Source: Zasmidium citrigriseum
Taxonomy: Eukaryota > Ascomycota > Dothideomycetes > Mycosphaerellales > Mycosphaerellaceae
Direction: 5' to 3'
DNA length: 30,065 bases
Assembly (NCBI GenBank): GCA_002786025.1
Contig: NHNW01000117.1
Span: 417-30,481 of the forward strand
Shown here: piece after piece, positions 1-9,690 of the stretch
Numbering within the stretch: position 1 is the stretch's first letter
Layout of the letters: each line of letters starts with the position of its first letter
The notes under the pieces: generated by a model
Databases searched by the model: none
Seen by the model: only the letters and a program-made list of their open reading frames with translations
What the model was told of the DNA's origin: nothing
Translations under genes and position numbers: made by a program

Positions 1-2086
1 GCTATTAATACGTAGTCTACTAGGTTAATACGGGCGTCGTTCCTTAGTATTAAGGGCTATTAGATTAATCCTACTTAGATATACTATAAGGAGCTACTCG
101 ACTTCCCTACTATTTATAGCTAATATACTAGAGAGAATATAGCGAAACTAGTCGAGAAGGCGATAACTACCTATAGATATAATATAAAACTAACCGCCTT
201 AACGACTAATAACGCTAGTAATAATAGGACTCTATATTACGCCGTATACGTACTATAAAGATACAAAGCGCTAAACGTTCTAACGAATTATAGTCTAAAG
301 GTAGTTTAGAAGCTATCTCGTTCTACTAACCTTACCTAGCTTACGAGACTAGAAATATAGGTTAAGGCCGTAAGTATAGAGAATAAAATAGAGTCTAACG
401 AGTAGATTTACGATCTAGACGCGGATAGTCTAAAGATATATTACTTTCTATACTTTACGTATATTGTATAGTTAGCGATTTAGGCTCTATTCTTAGAGCT
501 AAAGCTAGAGCTAGAGAATAACGACCTAGAGAAGACGATTAATAATACTACCTCTTGTAAGGAACTTAAAAAGATTAAAGCTAGGAACAACGTAGATAAT
601 ATTCCCCTAGTCCTTTTTAAAGTAAGTTTTAGACTTAGCTATAGCTAGTACGCGTAGCTAGTAATAGATATCTCTAATTAATAATCTATAGATTTAATAA
701 ATAGCGATCTACGTTAATTAGAACTTACTACGGATAGAGGCTTTCGAACGTATTTAGGTCGAAGTAAATAAGAAACCTATTATAACTAAAGCCGCGATAG
801 CCTAGAACGAAAGATAGATATAGGATATATTTTAGAAGCTTCGACTTATCTAAGATATTAAGATACGATTCGACTCGATATACTATATACTTATTCGACT
901 ATATCTTCTCTAAGACTCTATTAATAAATACTATAAGGAGTATAAGCTCGACTAGCTAGAGCTCTCTAATACTAAGTAGAATTAAGTTAAATACCTTATT
1001 AAGTTAGCGAGACCTTTCGCCGAAGTAATAGCGCTTATAAGTTAGTTATATAGGCTAATACTATACCTTATCTTTAGGTTATATAACTATATTTTTAATA
1101 GTATAGATACTACTCGATAGCGACTTAAGAAGAAACGGAAGCTATAGAAAAAGAGAATACTTATAGCTCTAGAGGTAGCGTAGGAAAAGCTTAATAAATA
1201 CTACTCGTAGACGTTTAAATTATTCGGCGATCTATATAGTATTACTATCCTACTCTATCTATCGTAGAAGCGCGAGTTATAGTAGCTACCTAAATAGGCT
1301 TTAGAACTAGAGTAGGAAGAACATTATTAGAACTATCTTAAGAAGCTCTTTCGAAAGTATTCTAAAGCTAAAAGTAGCTTATAGTAGAACTCGTAAGGTG
1401 GATAGCGTAAGAGATAGAAGCTTACGAAATAGTTACGACTCTTTAGAGGAAATTTAAGTTAGACGAGCTCTTCTTAATACGTAGATAACGACCCTATAGA
1501 AGAGTTCTTTCGTTATAAACGAAAAGGTACGTTAACTATAGCTAGTACCTATCGCTAGTAGCCGCCGCTAGTTACTTATAGTAGTCTAACGTATCTAGAC
1601 TTTTCGAACCTCTATAATATAGTTAGTAACGATATCCTTACTTAGTAGGTATATATTAAGTAATAGTTCCCTACGATTACGAAGATTACTAGAGACGTAC
1701 TCTATATACCTAGAGTAGGAATCGGATACGAGAGGGCCTTTAGTATTACTCGCTACTAAGCTCGTTATAATCGGTTATACTATCTAGATATCTTTCGCGC
1801 TATTATAATATATCGCTACTATCTTCGTTAAGAGTTAAGGTAGATAGAATAGTCTAATAAGGATTCGTTCGAGTAGTAGATAGAGGACGACGTACTAGAG
1901 TATAAGATTACTACTAAGGAGGATCTCTACTATATTAGTAATAAAGAGGAAGGTAGCGTACTAAAGAGAAGAAAAACGCGTACCTAGAGTAGAAAGAAGC
2001 CTACTATATTAGATACTACTCTTAAGGCGTAGTTAGTAGGCGTAGCTAGCGTTTACGTACTTCTTAGCGTCTTAGCGGTAATTTAA
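1..2086 (+). pseudogene. hAT-family transposase, RIP-mutated, 5' end outside window
   Basis: Cut-and-paste DNA transposase of the hAT superfamily, read in frame 1. Near the left edge the frame gives ASFLSIKGY and YYKELLDF, followed at about 201-231 by LTTNNASNN, matching the hAT catalytic-core motif in which the acidic residue of DNAS has become N. The C-terminal hAT dimerisation domain is unmistakable at about 1681-1830: TRDVLYIPRVGIGYERAFSI, then a degenerate RYNRLYYLDIFRAIIIYRYY. A basic/acidic tail follows, with a possible stop TAA at 2084-2086. Dozens of in-frame TAG/TAA codons sit where Gln or Trp is expected and TGA is absent, so the gene is dead through RIP. The start and 5' terminal repeat lie outside the window. 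The sequence differs from the hAT copy at the right edge, so the two are different families. Confidence 0.88.
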
Positions 2087-2359
2087 AAGCTTCCCTTTTC
2101 CCTACTCTTACTATCTTCCTTTCTTTAACCTCTAAAACATACCTACTATCTACTCTAATTAATTCCTAAGTAATTAAGCCCTTCTTAATATACCTAGTCT
2201 AATAGATAAGGATAAATATAATAACGAACTCGATAATAATAATAAGGTTAATAACGATATACTATCCTCCTTACTACTATAAAAACGTATAGAAGTACTA
2301 CCTACTAGTTAACCCTTAGCTTCGGATACGGATAGACCTATATCGTAGAAGACTATAGT
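2087..2359. other. Spacer between hAT remnant and first H3-like gene
   Basis: About 270 bases of RIP-mutated DNA. I see no convincing reading frame. The 3' terminal inverted repeat and target duplication of the hAT element should lie here, but without the left end they cannot be paired. The promoter of the following H3-like gene should also be here. Confidence 0.3.
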
Positions 2360-2935
2360 ATAAAGTACCTATTGTTAGCTAAGTACCTAATCTAACGACG
2401 GTTTTAGAACCCTAAAGCTAGTCCGTCTTAACTATAAACGTCCTTAAAAGCTCCTCGTAAAATAGTACTAGTAAAGGCGCTATATAAAACTATAAAAGTA
2501 CCTTAATAAAAGAAGAGAGCTAAGATAGTAATTAGAAAGGTATAAAAAAGTATAGCCTAAACTAGGCGTAAGAAAGTTATTATAAAGAAAACGGATTATA
2601 ATATACCTTATAAACGACGAAAATTTAATACTAGTTAAGCTACTCTACGTAAGATCTAGAAATATTAGGGCTCTACGAAATCTAGGTATTCCCTCCTTAT
2701 ATAAAAGGTGCCCTTCTAACGACTAGTTCGAGAGATTTCTAGTAAGTAGGCTATAGGTAGGGAAATTACAAGATAGTAGGCGTCTACGATTAAGGTATTA
2801 TAAGAAGCCGCTAAAGCGTTCCTTATCTTAGAATTCGAGTACTTTAACCTACTAGCTATCTACGCGAAACGCGTTACCCTTATATCGAAGGATATAGCTC
2901 TATATAAAAAGCTATAGTAGTACTAGACTAGCTAA
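2360..2935 (+). pseudogene. Divergent histone H3-like gene 1 (CENP-A/H3 fold), RIP-mutated
   Basis: Histone H3-family protein, read in frame 2 with no intron needed. The N-tail contains KAPRK at 2447-2461, followed at the correct spacing by a second Lys (IVLVKALYKT against QLATKAARKS in canonical H3). A basic linker leads to RRKF (about 2612), then ATLRKI-KY (RIP-altered TALREIRKYQ), LLI-KVPF-RLVREI (2693-2734), the alpha-2 segment KVL-EAAKAFL, and alpha-3 LLAIYAKRVTLISKDIALYKKL, ending near 2914. This is the full H3 core in order. Relative to canonical H3, two or three extra residues sit between the KYQ and LLI blocks and loop 1 is divergent, as in CenH3 variants; placing it as centromeric is inference. 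About sixteen in-frame TAG/TAA codons, mostly at Gln positions, make it non-functional. The start is uncertain: ATA at 2360 is the upstream limit used here. It lies head-to-tail with the second H3-like gene. Confidence 0.88.
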
Positions 2936-3318
2936 AATTAGTAAGAATAGTACTAATAAATATCTATTCTTCCCTAAGTCTTTCCGTATATTTTCCCGCG
3001 TTTTTAAGTAGTATATAAAGGGTTTTTACCTATAGTATAGTATAAGGTAAAGTATAATCTCTATAGCTTACTATATATTTTTTCCTTAGCTTCTACTAGC
3101 TACGTAGGCTAGCTATAGCTCCTTTCCTATATTTTTCGGTATACCTACTATTATATATACCTATAACGTTATACGAAACGCTAGCATAAAATACTAGTCG
3201 TAATCTTAAACCCTCTAATACTATAATACCTACCTCTACCACTACTTTAGCCCGTTTTAAGCGCTCTAACTACCTACGACGCCTAGAAAAATTTATATAT
3301 ACTTTACCTTACCTTATT
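2936..3318. other. Spacer with TATA-like box between H3-like genes 1 and 2
   Basis: About 380 bases without a gene I can support. It contains AT-rich tracts and a TATATAAAG motif near 3013-3021 that could be the promoter of the downstream H3-like gene. No repeats or transposon ends were recognised. Confidence 0.35.
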
Positions 3319-3781
3319 ATAGCGCGTATAAAGAGACCTACCGCGTAAGCTAAGGCGTTAGTAGCGAAAGCGCCTTATAGGTAGCTCTCTACTAAGGCGC
3401 TACTAGATATCGCTTATACGCGTAATATTAAGATACTAGATATAAATAGTTAGGAAGGCTATACTTTAACGCCTTAGTAGTAACTTCGTAAGCCTATAGC
3501 TAGTACTCGTAGCTAGTAGGTCGCTAACGCTTTAATAGAGAGACACTTTTAAGAGACGCGACGTCTCTAGGAAATTCCGCCTAACTAGGAAATCCCCTTT
3601 ATACTATTCTCGCGCCTTATACGAGAAATAGTATAGAAAGAGTATATAGACTAGGCTAAGAGAGTTAGGCGTTATATTAAAGATAAGGGTAAATATATTT
3701 ATTTCGAGCTACGCTAGAAGAAAAATATAATCTAAGCCCTCTAATATACTATAGTATACGTACTATACGATATATTTAAAG

Positions 3782-3833
3782 GTATATTCTATATAGCTAG
3801 TAAGCGTAGCTAGCGTATACTAATAATTTTTAG
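3782..3833 (+). other. Intron 1 of H3-like gene 2 (52 nt)
   Basis: It begins GTATAT and ends TACTAATAATTTTTAG, so it has a CTAAT branch motif a few bases before the acceptor. Its removal joins frame 1 (..YDIFK) to frame 2 (ANLITLNGKRITL..), exactly where the H3 fold would otherwise be broken between alpha 2 and alpha 3. Length 52 gives the required phase change. Confidence 0.72.
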
Positions 3834-4130
3834 CCGCTAACCTTATTACGCTTAACGGAAAGCGTATTACGCTTATATAGAAGAATCTTTATACTCTTAG
3901 TTAGATCCTTAAGATCTATAATAACTTCGAGCTATATAGTATAATAGACGCTCTCTACCTAAGAGCTACTATTAGTATTAGTCTTAAGAAGCAAATTACC
4001 TACCTAAATAATAAGAGATAAGGTAAAGTTAACTCTCGTATTATTACGAACGATAATAACGAAGCGGTATTCTAGGCCTAAGAGGAGTAATATAAGGGTA
4101 ATAGAGGCTAGAAGCGCCTTATCTAGGGTA

Positions 4131-4290
4131 GCTAGCGTACGCTACGTAAGAGAACTCGAGTTACCTTACCTAAGCCTATTAGTAGCTAGCGTATACTATA
4201 TAAGAGAGGACCTTAAGTTACCTTACCTAAGCCCGTTAGTAGCTAGCGTAATCTACGTAAGAGAGCTCGAGTTACCTTACCTAAGCCCGT
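4131..4290 (+). repeat. Three in-frame 54/57-bp tandem repeats in H3-like gene 2
   Basis: The segments starting with GCTAGCG at 4131, 4185 and 4242 repeat with spacings of 54 and 57 bases, both multiples of three. They encode 18-19-residue units of the pattern R-x-L-x-K-R-x-x-x-V-T-L-P-K-P, then run into GAA(n) coding seven Glu. In-frame length variation supports a once translated region. Confidence 0.75.
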
Positions 4291-4454
4291 CGAAGAAGAA
4301 GAAGAAGAAGAATAAGATAGTAGTAATAAAGAAGCTCTTTAGCGTCGTATCGATAAAACGGATAGAGAGCTAAAACGATTATCGTCGCGCCTCGAGAGAA
4401 TAGAGGCTAATAACGAAGAAGGCTTAAGTAATAAGAGTACTAGCTATATAGACC

Positions 4455-4516
4455 GTATTATATAGTATAAGTTACGTAGCTAGTATACGTAGCTAGTATT
4501 TACTAATAATATCTAG
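4455..4516 (+). other. Intron 2 of H3-like gene 2 (62 nt, donor uncertain)
   Basis: The acceptor TACTAATAATATCTAG at 4501-4516 is clear. The donor GTATTA at 4455 gives the phase change needed to move from frame 2 (coiled coil) to frame 1 (Lys-rich block starting RKREKKIARKAK). Other GT dinucleotides in between give the wrong phase or an unusually short intron. Confidence 0.5.
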
Positions 4517-5261
4517 TAAAACGTAAACGAGAGAAGAAGATAGCTAGGAAGGCTAAGGTAAAGAAGAAGCTAGCTAACTAGAAGAAAGTAGAGAAGGCTA
4601 CTAAGAAGTAGACTAATAATAACTATAAATACTACTAAGTCCTCTAACGAGTCTAGGGCTAGGTCGATATTAAGGACTTTAAGATTACTATAGAGGAGGC
4701 TAAGTATATTAACGGCCTACTAAGGGACTTTTAGAACTACCCTAAGACGAAGGCTAGTTATAAGCCCCTACTATCTTAGATAAGTAATATAGTTAATCCT
4801 AACGTCTATCTAACTATAAAAGCCTAGCCTAGTAAGAAGGCGACCCCTAAGAAGGCTCTACTATAGTAAACGACTAGAGTAGTATAGGCGCCTAAGTCTA
4901 GCGTAGCTAGCGACTATAGCTAGTAGGAAGACGAAGAATAAAGGTAAGAATAGGTTATAAAGAAGGCGTAGCTAGTCGCCGAATACTTCTAGAACTAGAA
5001 GGATATCTAGGTCCTTAAGATCTAAAAGGATAAGGCGGACGCGGCTAACGCGCTACTTAAGTAGTAGTAGATAGAGTCTCGCGCCTAGCGCCCTAAACCT
5101 CCTATAGGTTATCCTCTCGAAGAGTAGGCTAAAGAGTAGCCTACTATTAGTAAACAAGATAGTATTAATATCTATTAGCTACCTAAGGAGCCTATAGCTA
5201 GTAGTAGTAGCTAGTAGCTAACTAAGGCTATTATAACTAATACTTAGGTATCGCTAACTAA

Positions 5262-5357
5262 GTAGCTAGTAGAGGCTAGTACGAAGGAGCCTAAGAATAT
5301 ACTAACCGAGTAGCTAGTAGAGGCTAGTACGAAAGAGACTTAGGACCTACTAGCGTA
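5262..5357 (+). repeat. 48-bp tandem duplication in the Gln-rich tail of H3-like gene 2
   Basis: The block beginning GTAGCTAGTAGAGGCTAGTA occurs at 5262 and again at 5310, a period of 48 bases (16 codons). It encodes two copies of a QLVEASTKE-type motif in the same frame as the Lys-rich block upstream. Confidence 0.65.
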
Positions 5358-5454
5358 GTAGTAGCCTAAGGAATAGTAGACTAAGAATAGTACTAGAGAG
5401 AATACCTTCTAAAGTAAAGGCTCGAGAGATAATTTATTTTTTAAGCGATATTAA

Positions 5455-6480
5455 GAGTAACGATACCTCTACTCCCCTCCCCCTCCTTAAAAGTTATATA
5501 GCTTACCTCTTTACTATACTACCTCCTCTACCTAATATTATATAGCCGATTAATACTTTATCTATATAAAGATTAAATATATCTTTTCTCTATCTATAGC
5601 CTACTTTAGCCTAGTAGGCCTACTAAAGCCTACTCGATTTTTCCTAGGCCTAGAAGCCTAACTTTAATAGGCCTAGTTCTAGGCTATTAGCCTAGCCTAA
5701 CCTAACCTAGCCTACCTTAGTATCTATTAAGCTATCTTAACTTCTTAAGAGTAAAGGCGTCTCTCCGTTAGGCCTCTTTAATTAGCGTTAATAATATTAA
5801 TAGTATATCCGAGTAATAGCTTTCTCCCTTTACGTACTCTATTACTCTCCTCCTTAAAGTATACCTAGCGTAACTAACGCGAGTCGATAGCGCCTCTTCG
5901 TCTCTTCGAGTTAGTATAGTAGATATTAATCCCTTAGTACTAGAAGTTATTATACTCCCGTAGGTATTACTTCGTAACCCTAGCGCCTTACTATCGTAAC
6001 GTTAAGCGCTTAATATTAGGGGTACTATAGTAGAGCCTAAGCTAGTCCCTTCCTATAAGGCTATAATCGAGCCTAACGACTCTCTATCGTTTATTATTCG
6101 CTCCTCTAGCGGTTCGCTATCTATCTAAGCTACCCCCTAGTAGACTAAGAGGTACTCGTTTATTCTAGAGGTATACGCCTATTAATTAGAAAACTTTAGG
6201 CGCTAAGCGAGAGTTTTATACTTATTAAGCGCTTAGACCTTCTATAGTCTTTCCTTACTACTAGTAGTATATAAAGGAGAATCTAGAGACTACGCTTAAC
6301 TCTAGGTAATCGCTAAGTTTACGTTAACGTTCCGAGTTTTATACTTATTAAACGCTTAGACTACTTATAGCCCTTCCTTACTACTAGTAGTACGTAAAAG
6401 AGAATCTAGAGACTAGGCTTAACCCTAGGTAACTACTAGGTTTACGCTAACGTCCCGTTCTTCGTAAATTATGCTTTATA
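5455..6480 (-). other. Degenerate 3' region of gypsy element 1, no integrase recognised
   Basis: About 1 kb between the end of RNase H and the second H3-like gene. A C/T-rich tract at 5465-5488 looks like the complement of a polypurine tract for a minus-strand element, which would put a 3' LTR to its left, but that stretch is occupied by the H3-like frame and I found no matching LTR at the right end of the element. CCTA-rich sequence with imperfect palindromes around AGTAGGCCTACT lies at 5590-5730. A 123-bp tandem repeat lies at 6211-6456. I did not recognise the HHCC finger or DDE core of an integrase. The identity of 5490-6200 is unresolved. Confidence 0.4.
6211..6456 (-). repeat. Two tandem 123-bp repeats
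   Basis: The segment beginning GAGTTTTATACTTATTAA at 6211 recurs at 6334, and the following sequence (CGCTTAGAC, CCTTACTACTAGTAGTA, GAGAATCTAGAGACTA, TTTACG-TAACGT) matches throughout, with C/T and G/A differences and a few others. The unit is 41 codons long. It lies directly downstream of the RNase H region of the minus-strand gypsy element. Confidence 0.8.
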
Positions 6481-6489
6481 GGATTAGTA

Positions 6490-8470
6490 ATATCGTTATA
6501 GTTACTTCTACGCGATCCTCTAGCTTATAGTTAGGGCGTTATAAGAGTCTATCTATAGGGTTCTTTTTCCCTTAGTAGTAGATAATCTAAATATTATATT
6601 ACGCTAGCTCTTTACTATATCTAGCCTAGCGAGAAGATAGCGTCTTCGTAGTACGGAAGTACTTAAGATTATCGTAATCCGTAATTATAGGGATAACGTC
6701 CTTATAAGATAAGACGTATTAACGCTAGTATCTTACGCTCTCGACGATAGCGAGTAGCTCTTAATCGTAAGTATAATACCTTAACTTAGCTCCCTTTATC
6801 TTACGGGAGTAGTATATAATCGGATACTAGTACTTATTATTTAGCTAGCGTTTATCCGTTAATACGAGCTATACTAGAATACCTAAGATAGTAAAGGTAG
6901 AGGCGTTAGTCTCGATCCTTATATCTATATCCTTCGAGAAGTAGGCTAGAATAGGCGCTATTATAAAGCGGGTTTTAAGCGCCTAAAACGCCTTAAGAGC
7001 TTCTTTACCTATAGGAAAGCAAGTCGTTCTCTTCTTTAAGGTTACGAGGAGGTCTATTATTAGCCCTACTACTCGCGTATAGCCTTTAATAAACTAGCGG
7101 TAGAAGTTCGTAAAGCCTAGGAATACCTATAGCTCCCGAAGGTTTATTAGAGTAGGCTATTTAAGGATACTTATAATACGCTTAGGTTCTATCGAGATTC
7201 CCTCTAGTATTATAATATATCCTAGAAAGTTAATCTTCTAAACTTCGAAAGTATACTTTAAGGGTTTAGCGTATAAGCTATACTTACAAAGCCTAGCTAG
7301 GACCTTCCTAATATATCGCTAGTATTCCTCTAGCGTAGAGCTATAGATAAGAATATTATTAAAGTAGATAATATAGAAGTTATCTACTAATCTAGTAAGG
7401 TACTAGTTTATATATACCTAAAAGGTAGCTAGCGTATTAGCTAAGCTAAAGGGTATAATAATATACTTAAAGTAGCCGTACTAATAGTAGAAAGCTATCT
7501 TCTACTTATCGCCTAGGCGGATTCGAATACGATAATAAGTATTATAAAGGTTAATCTTTATAAAGTACTTAGTACCCTATAACCTATTAAGTAGTTTAGA
7601 AATTAAGGGGAGGGAGTACCTATTCTTAGTAGTAATCGCGTTTAACTCGTAGTAGTCGACGTAGAGCTATAGGCCGCTATCCTTCTTAGGTACGAATAGG
7701 ATAGGGGCGCCTACTAGGCTAGTAGAAGGCTAGAGTCTACCTAGCTTTATATTCTCGAGTATATATACTCGAAGAACTTTAAGCTATTCTAAACTTAAGG
7801 GGTAAATTAGTCTATACGGCGGCGACTTACCGTCTTATACCTCGATAGTATAATCGTAAGGTATACTATCTAGTACTAAGGTAGCCTTCTTATAGTTAAA
7901 GACGTCTATATAGTCTTTAGCCTAAGCGAGGACTAGTTATATATCTAGTAGTCCGTTATTGTCGTCTATATTACGCTAGTCTAGGACGATAGCGTATATA
8001 TATAGCTCGCCTTTAATCTTAACTACGAAATCCTCAGGGTCTATAATAACTACTTTCTAGCCGCTATCGAGGAACTAGAAGGTCGCGTTTCTCTAGTTAA
8101 TAATAGGGTTATACTAGAATAACTATAGGCGGCCTAGAAGGATAGAAGGTTTATCTATCTTAATAGCTTCGAAACGCTAGCGACTCTCTAGCTTCTAGTT
8201 AGTACTATTAGAGGTTCTAATATTAAGGTAGTATATACCTAGGGATTAATATTCTTAATTAAAGATAGTTCGCGCCCTTATAATCGAGTACCTATCGATA
8301 TAAAGGTAGTATAATAGTACTAACTTCTATAATATAAAGTTATAGTTAGCTCCTAAGTCTACGAGTCTAGAAGCCTTAATAGGAGGAGTAGCGTCGTCTT
8401 AACTAAGCTCGACGTTAGCGTAAACACGGCGTAAAACTAGCGGTTTACTAGCTTCCTTCTTTAGTTATTC
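6490..8470 (-). pseudogene. pol: pol of gypsy remnant 1: protease, reverse transcriptase, RNase H
   Basis: The protease motif is at about 8340-8390: a LVDLGANYNFIL-like string where D-S-G is expected (TCA to TTA gives L). RT lies at about 7100-7720: FVPKKD, YVDYYELNAITTKNRYPLP, then FYIIYFNNILIYS at 7340-7380, where YFNN (7355-7366) replaces the catalytic Y-x-D-D through two G-to-A changes. LGFTNFYRQFIKGY and the FIIAPILAYF...RIETNAS segment (RNase H, first Asp as N) follow at about 6880-7130, then ELLAIVESV. The RNase H domain ends near 6560 with a degenerate form of the YRPGKENGRADALS-type motif. The enzyme would have copied element RNA into DNA in cytoplasmic particles; it is now inactive. 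Confidence 0.85.
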
Positions 8471-8499
8471 TAGTCCTAAGTATATAGAGGTAGTAGTAA

Positions 8500-9690
8500 C
8501 TAGGACTAGTCTTTTTTTAGCTATTAGTAATCTTTAGCCTAGTAGCCTAGTTTACTATAGTTAAAATAGGTATTGTCCTAATTCTAATTCCTAATAGGTA
8601 TATAGTTCGCGTTTAAAGCGCTAGCTCCTCGCTAGAGTCTATTATTTAGTCGTAAGATAAACTATAGACGATCGTTACCTTAGCGCTAAGGAGGTCTATT
8701 CCCTAAACCGTTCGCGTTACCCCTAGGGTTCGGCTTCTTATCCTTATCTTTATCCTTATCCTATAAAGGTTAGTAAAGGGTTCCTTTAAGGCGAGAGAGG
8801 AGAGGGAGAAGTTCTATCCTCTTAAGTAGTAGAGATCCTTAGCGAAGGAGTTCTATTCGTAAAGCCTAGGTAATACTAGCGATAAGTAGGTATAACTACT
8901 ATTTCTCTATAAACGGCTCTATATTAACTTCTTATTCTAGATTCTCTAGATACGTAGCGAAGTTAGCGACTCGCTAGCTAATACCTTACTTATACGTAAA
9001 GAGCTAGACCGCGAAATCTATTAATCGATTAATAGGGTCCTTAACTTAATCTATAAGCTAGGTACGTAGGATAGACTAGCGTTATCGCTCTTATCCCTCT
9101 ATCGATACGAAGGAGTCCTAATTAGTAGCTACTCGTCCCTTAAGATACGAGATAGTATAGGCGTATTACTCTTATAAGAAGTAGTAGATATAAGGTTATA
9201 TAGCGAAGACCGTATTATATAATCTAATAAACTCTTTCGTAGTAGTAATATTACCCCTACTAAAATCCTTTAGTATACTAGGGCGTAGGTTCCTCTTAAG
9301 CGTAATAAGTTATATCCTTATCTCTATAGGGAGAACCTATTAGGTATCCTTATCTTCGCTATCTTTAAGAGGGTTATAGGTAGTCGAGATTAGTAGGGTA
9401 CGGCCTATTATATTAGCCTACTAGCTTAAAGACTATAGTTCGTCGTCGCTATTAGATAGCGCTTATAGGCGTTTAGTACCTATAGCTACTTAGCCCTAGG
9501 CGAGTATAGTTTCGATAATAGCCTAGATATTATTAGCGGTAAGTAGTAGTACTAGTAGTAGTTTATCTTAGGGTTAGTCGAGCTCTAGCTATTCTTCGAT
9601 ATCTTAGAGCTACTTATCTAGGTTAGGGCTAGGGTTTAGAGTAGGCGTATTACCGCCTCTCTACCGTCTTATAGCTATCGTTACGCCGTA
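8500..9690 (-). pseudogene. gag: gag of gypsy remnant 1 with CCHC zinc knuckle
   Basis: Capsid/nucleocapsid gene. At about 8530-8600 the minus strand reads NTYFNYSKLGY.AKG, the RIP form of C-F-N-C-G-K-L-G-H, a retroviral-type zinc knuckle (Cys and His to Tyr). To its right is a Gag-like region with AYTISYLKGR, followed by a segment with NFATYLENLE; this order resembles fungal gypsy Gag. An Asp/Glu/Gln-rich N-terminal region extends to about 9690. The start codon cannot be fixed because ATG is lost throughout. In-frame TAR stops make it non-functional. Confidence 0.75.

Larger units (their letters stand above)
3319..5454 (+). pseudogene. Histone H3-like gene 2 with long coiled-coil/Gln-rich C-terminal extension, RIP-mutated
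   Basis: A second, strongly divergent H3-family gene in three exons (3319-3781, 3834-4454, 4517-5454). The start is ATA from ATG: ATA-GCG-CGT gives M-A-R, and the tail reads AKAPYRQLSTKAL, aligning with GKAPRKQLATKAA of H3. The histone fold follows: IPFILFSRLIREIV (about 3591-3632) matches LPFQRLVREIA; then FELR.KKNII.AL (alpha 2); and, after intron 1, NLITLNGKRITLI.KNLYTL (about 3839-3900) matches [20 protein letters not shown]. Beyond the fold come three tandem basic repeats ending VTLPKP, a run of seven Glu, a charged coiled coil (RRIDKTDRELKRLSSRLERI), a Lys-rich block at 4522-4620 and a long Gln/Lys tail with a 48-bp repeat. It would be about 690 residues, against about 136 for canonical H3. 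The stop is uncertain (first of several TAA at 5452). TAR codons are numerous and the gene is dead. Confidence 0.78.
6470..9690 (-). mobile_element. Ty3/gypsy retrotransposon remnant 1 (gag-PR-RT-RNase H)
   Basis: An LTR-retrotransposon coding region in minus orientation with the order gag, CCHC knuckle, protease, RT, RNase H, typical of Ty3/gypsy. LTRs and integrase were not identified, so the ends given are those of recognisable coding sequence. RIP is intense: TAR stops throughout, Cys and His read as Tyr, and the RT catalytic Asp pair reads Asn-Asn. Compared with the nested element at 11957-18970 it retains fewer CA/TG dinucleotides, suggesting more rounds or an older insertion. It lies between the second H3-like gene and the DUF6589-type gene and could have inserted between them, but no target duplication could be found. 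Confidence 0.85.

Noticed and set aside
5200..5470. 3' LTR of gypsy remnant 1 ending at the C/T tract
   Set aside because: The tract looks right for a minus-strand polypurine complement, but the sequence to its left is the in-frame tail of H3-like gene 2 and no matching copy occurs near 9.7-11.1 kb.
5650..5720. CCTAA/CCTAGC-rich stretch as telomeric repeat
   Set aside because: It lacks regular CCCTAA units and lies inside a transposon remnant; the CCTA bias is part of an imperfect palindromic region.
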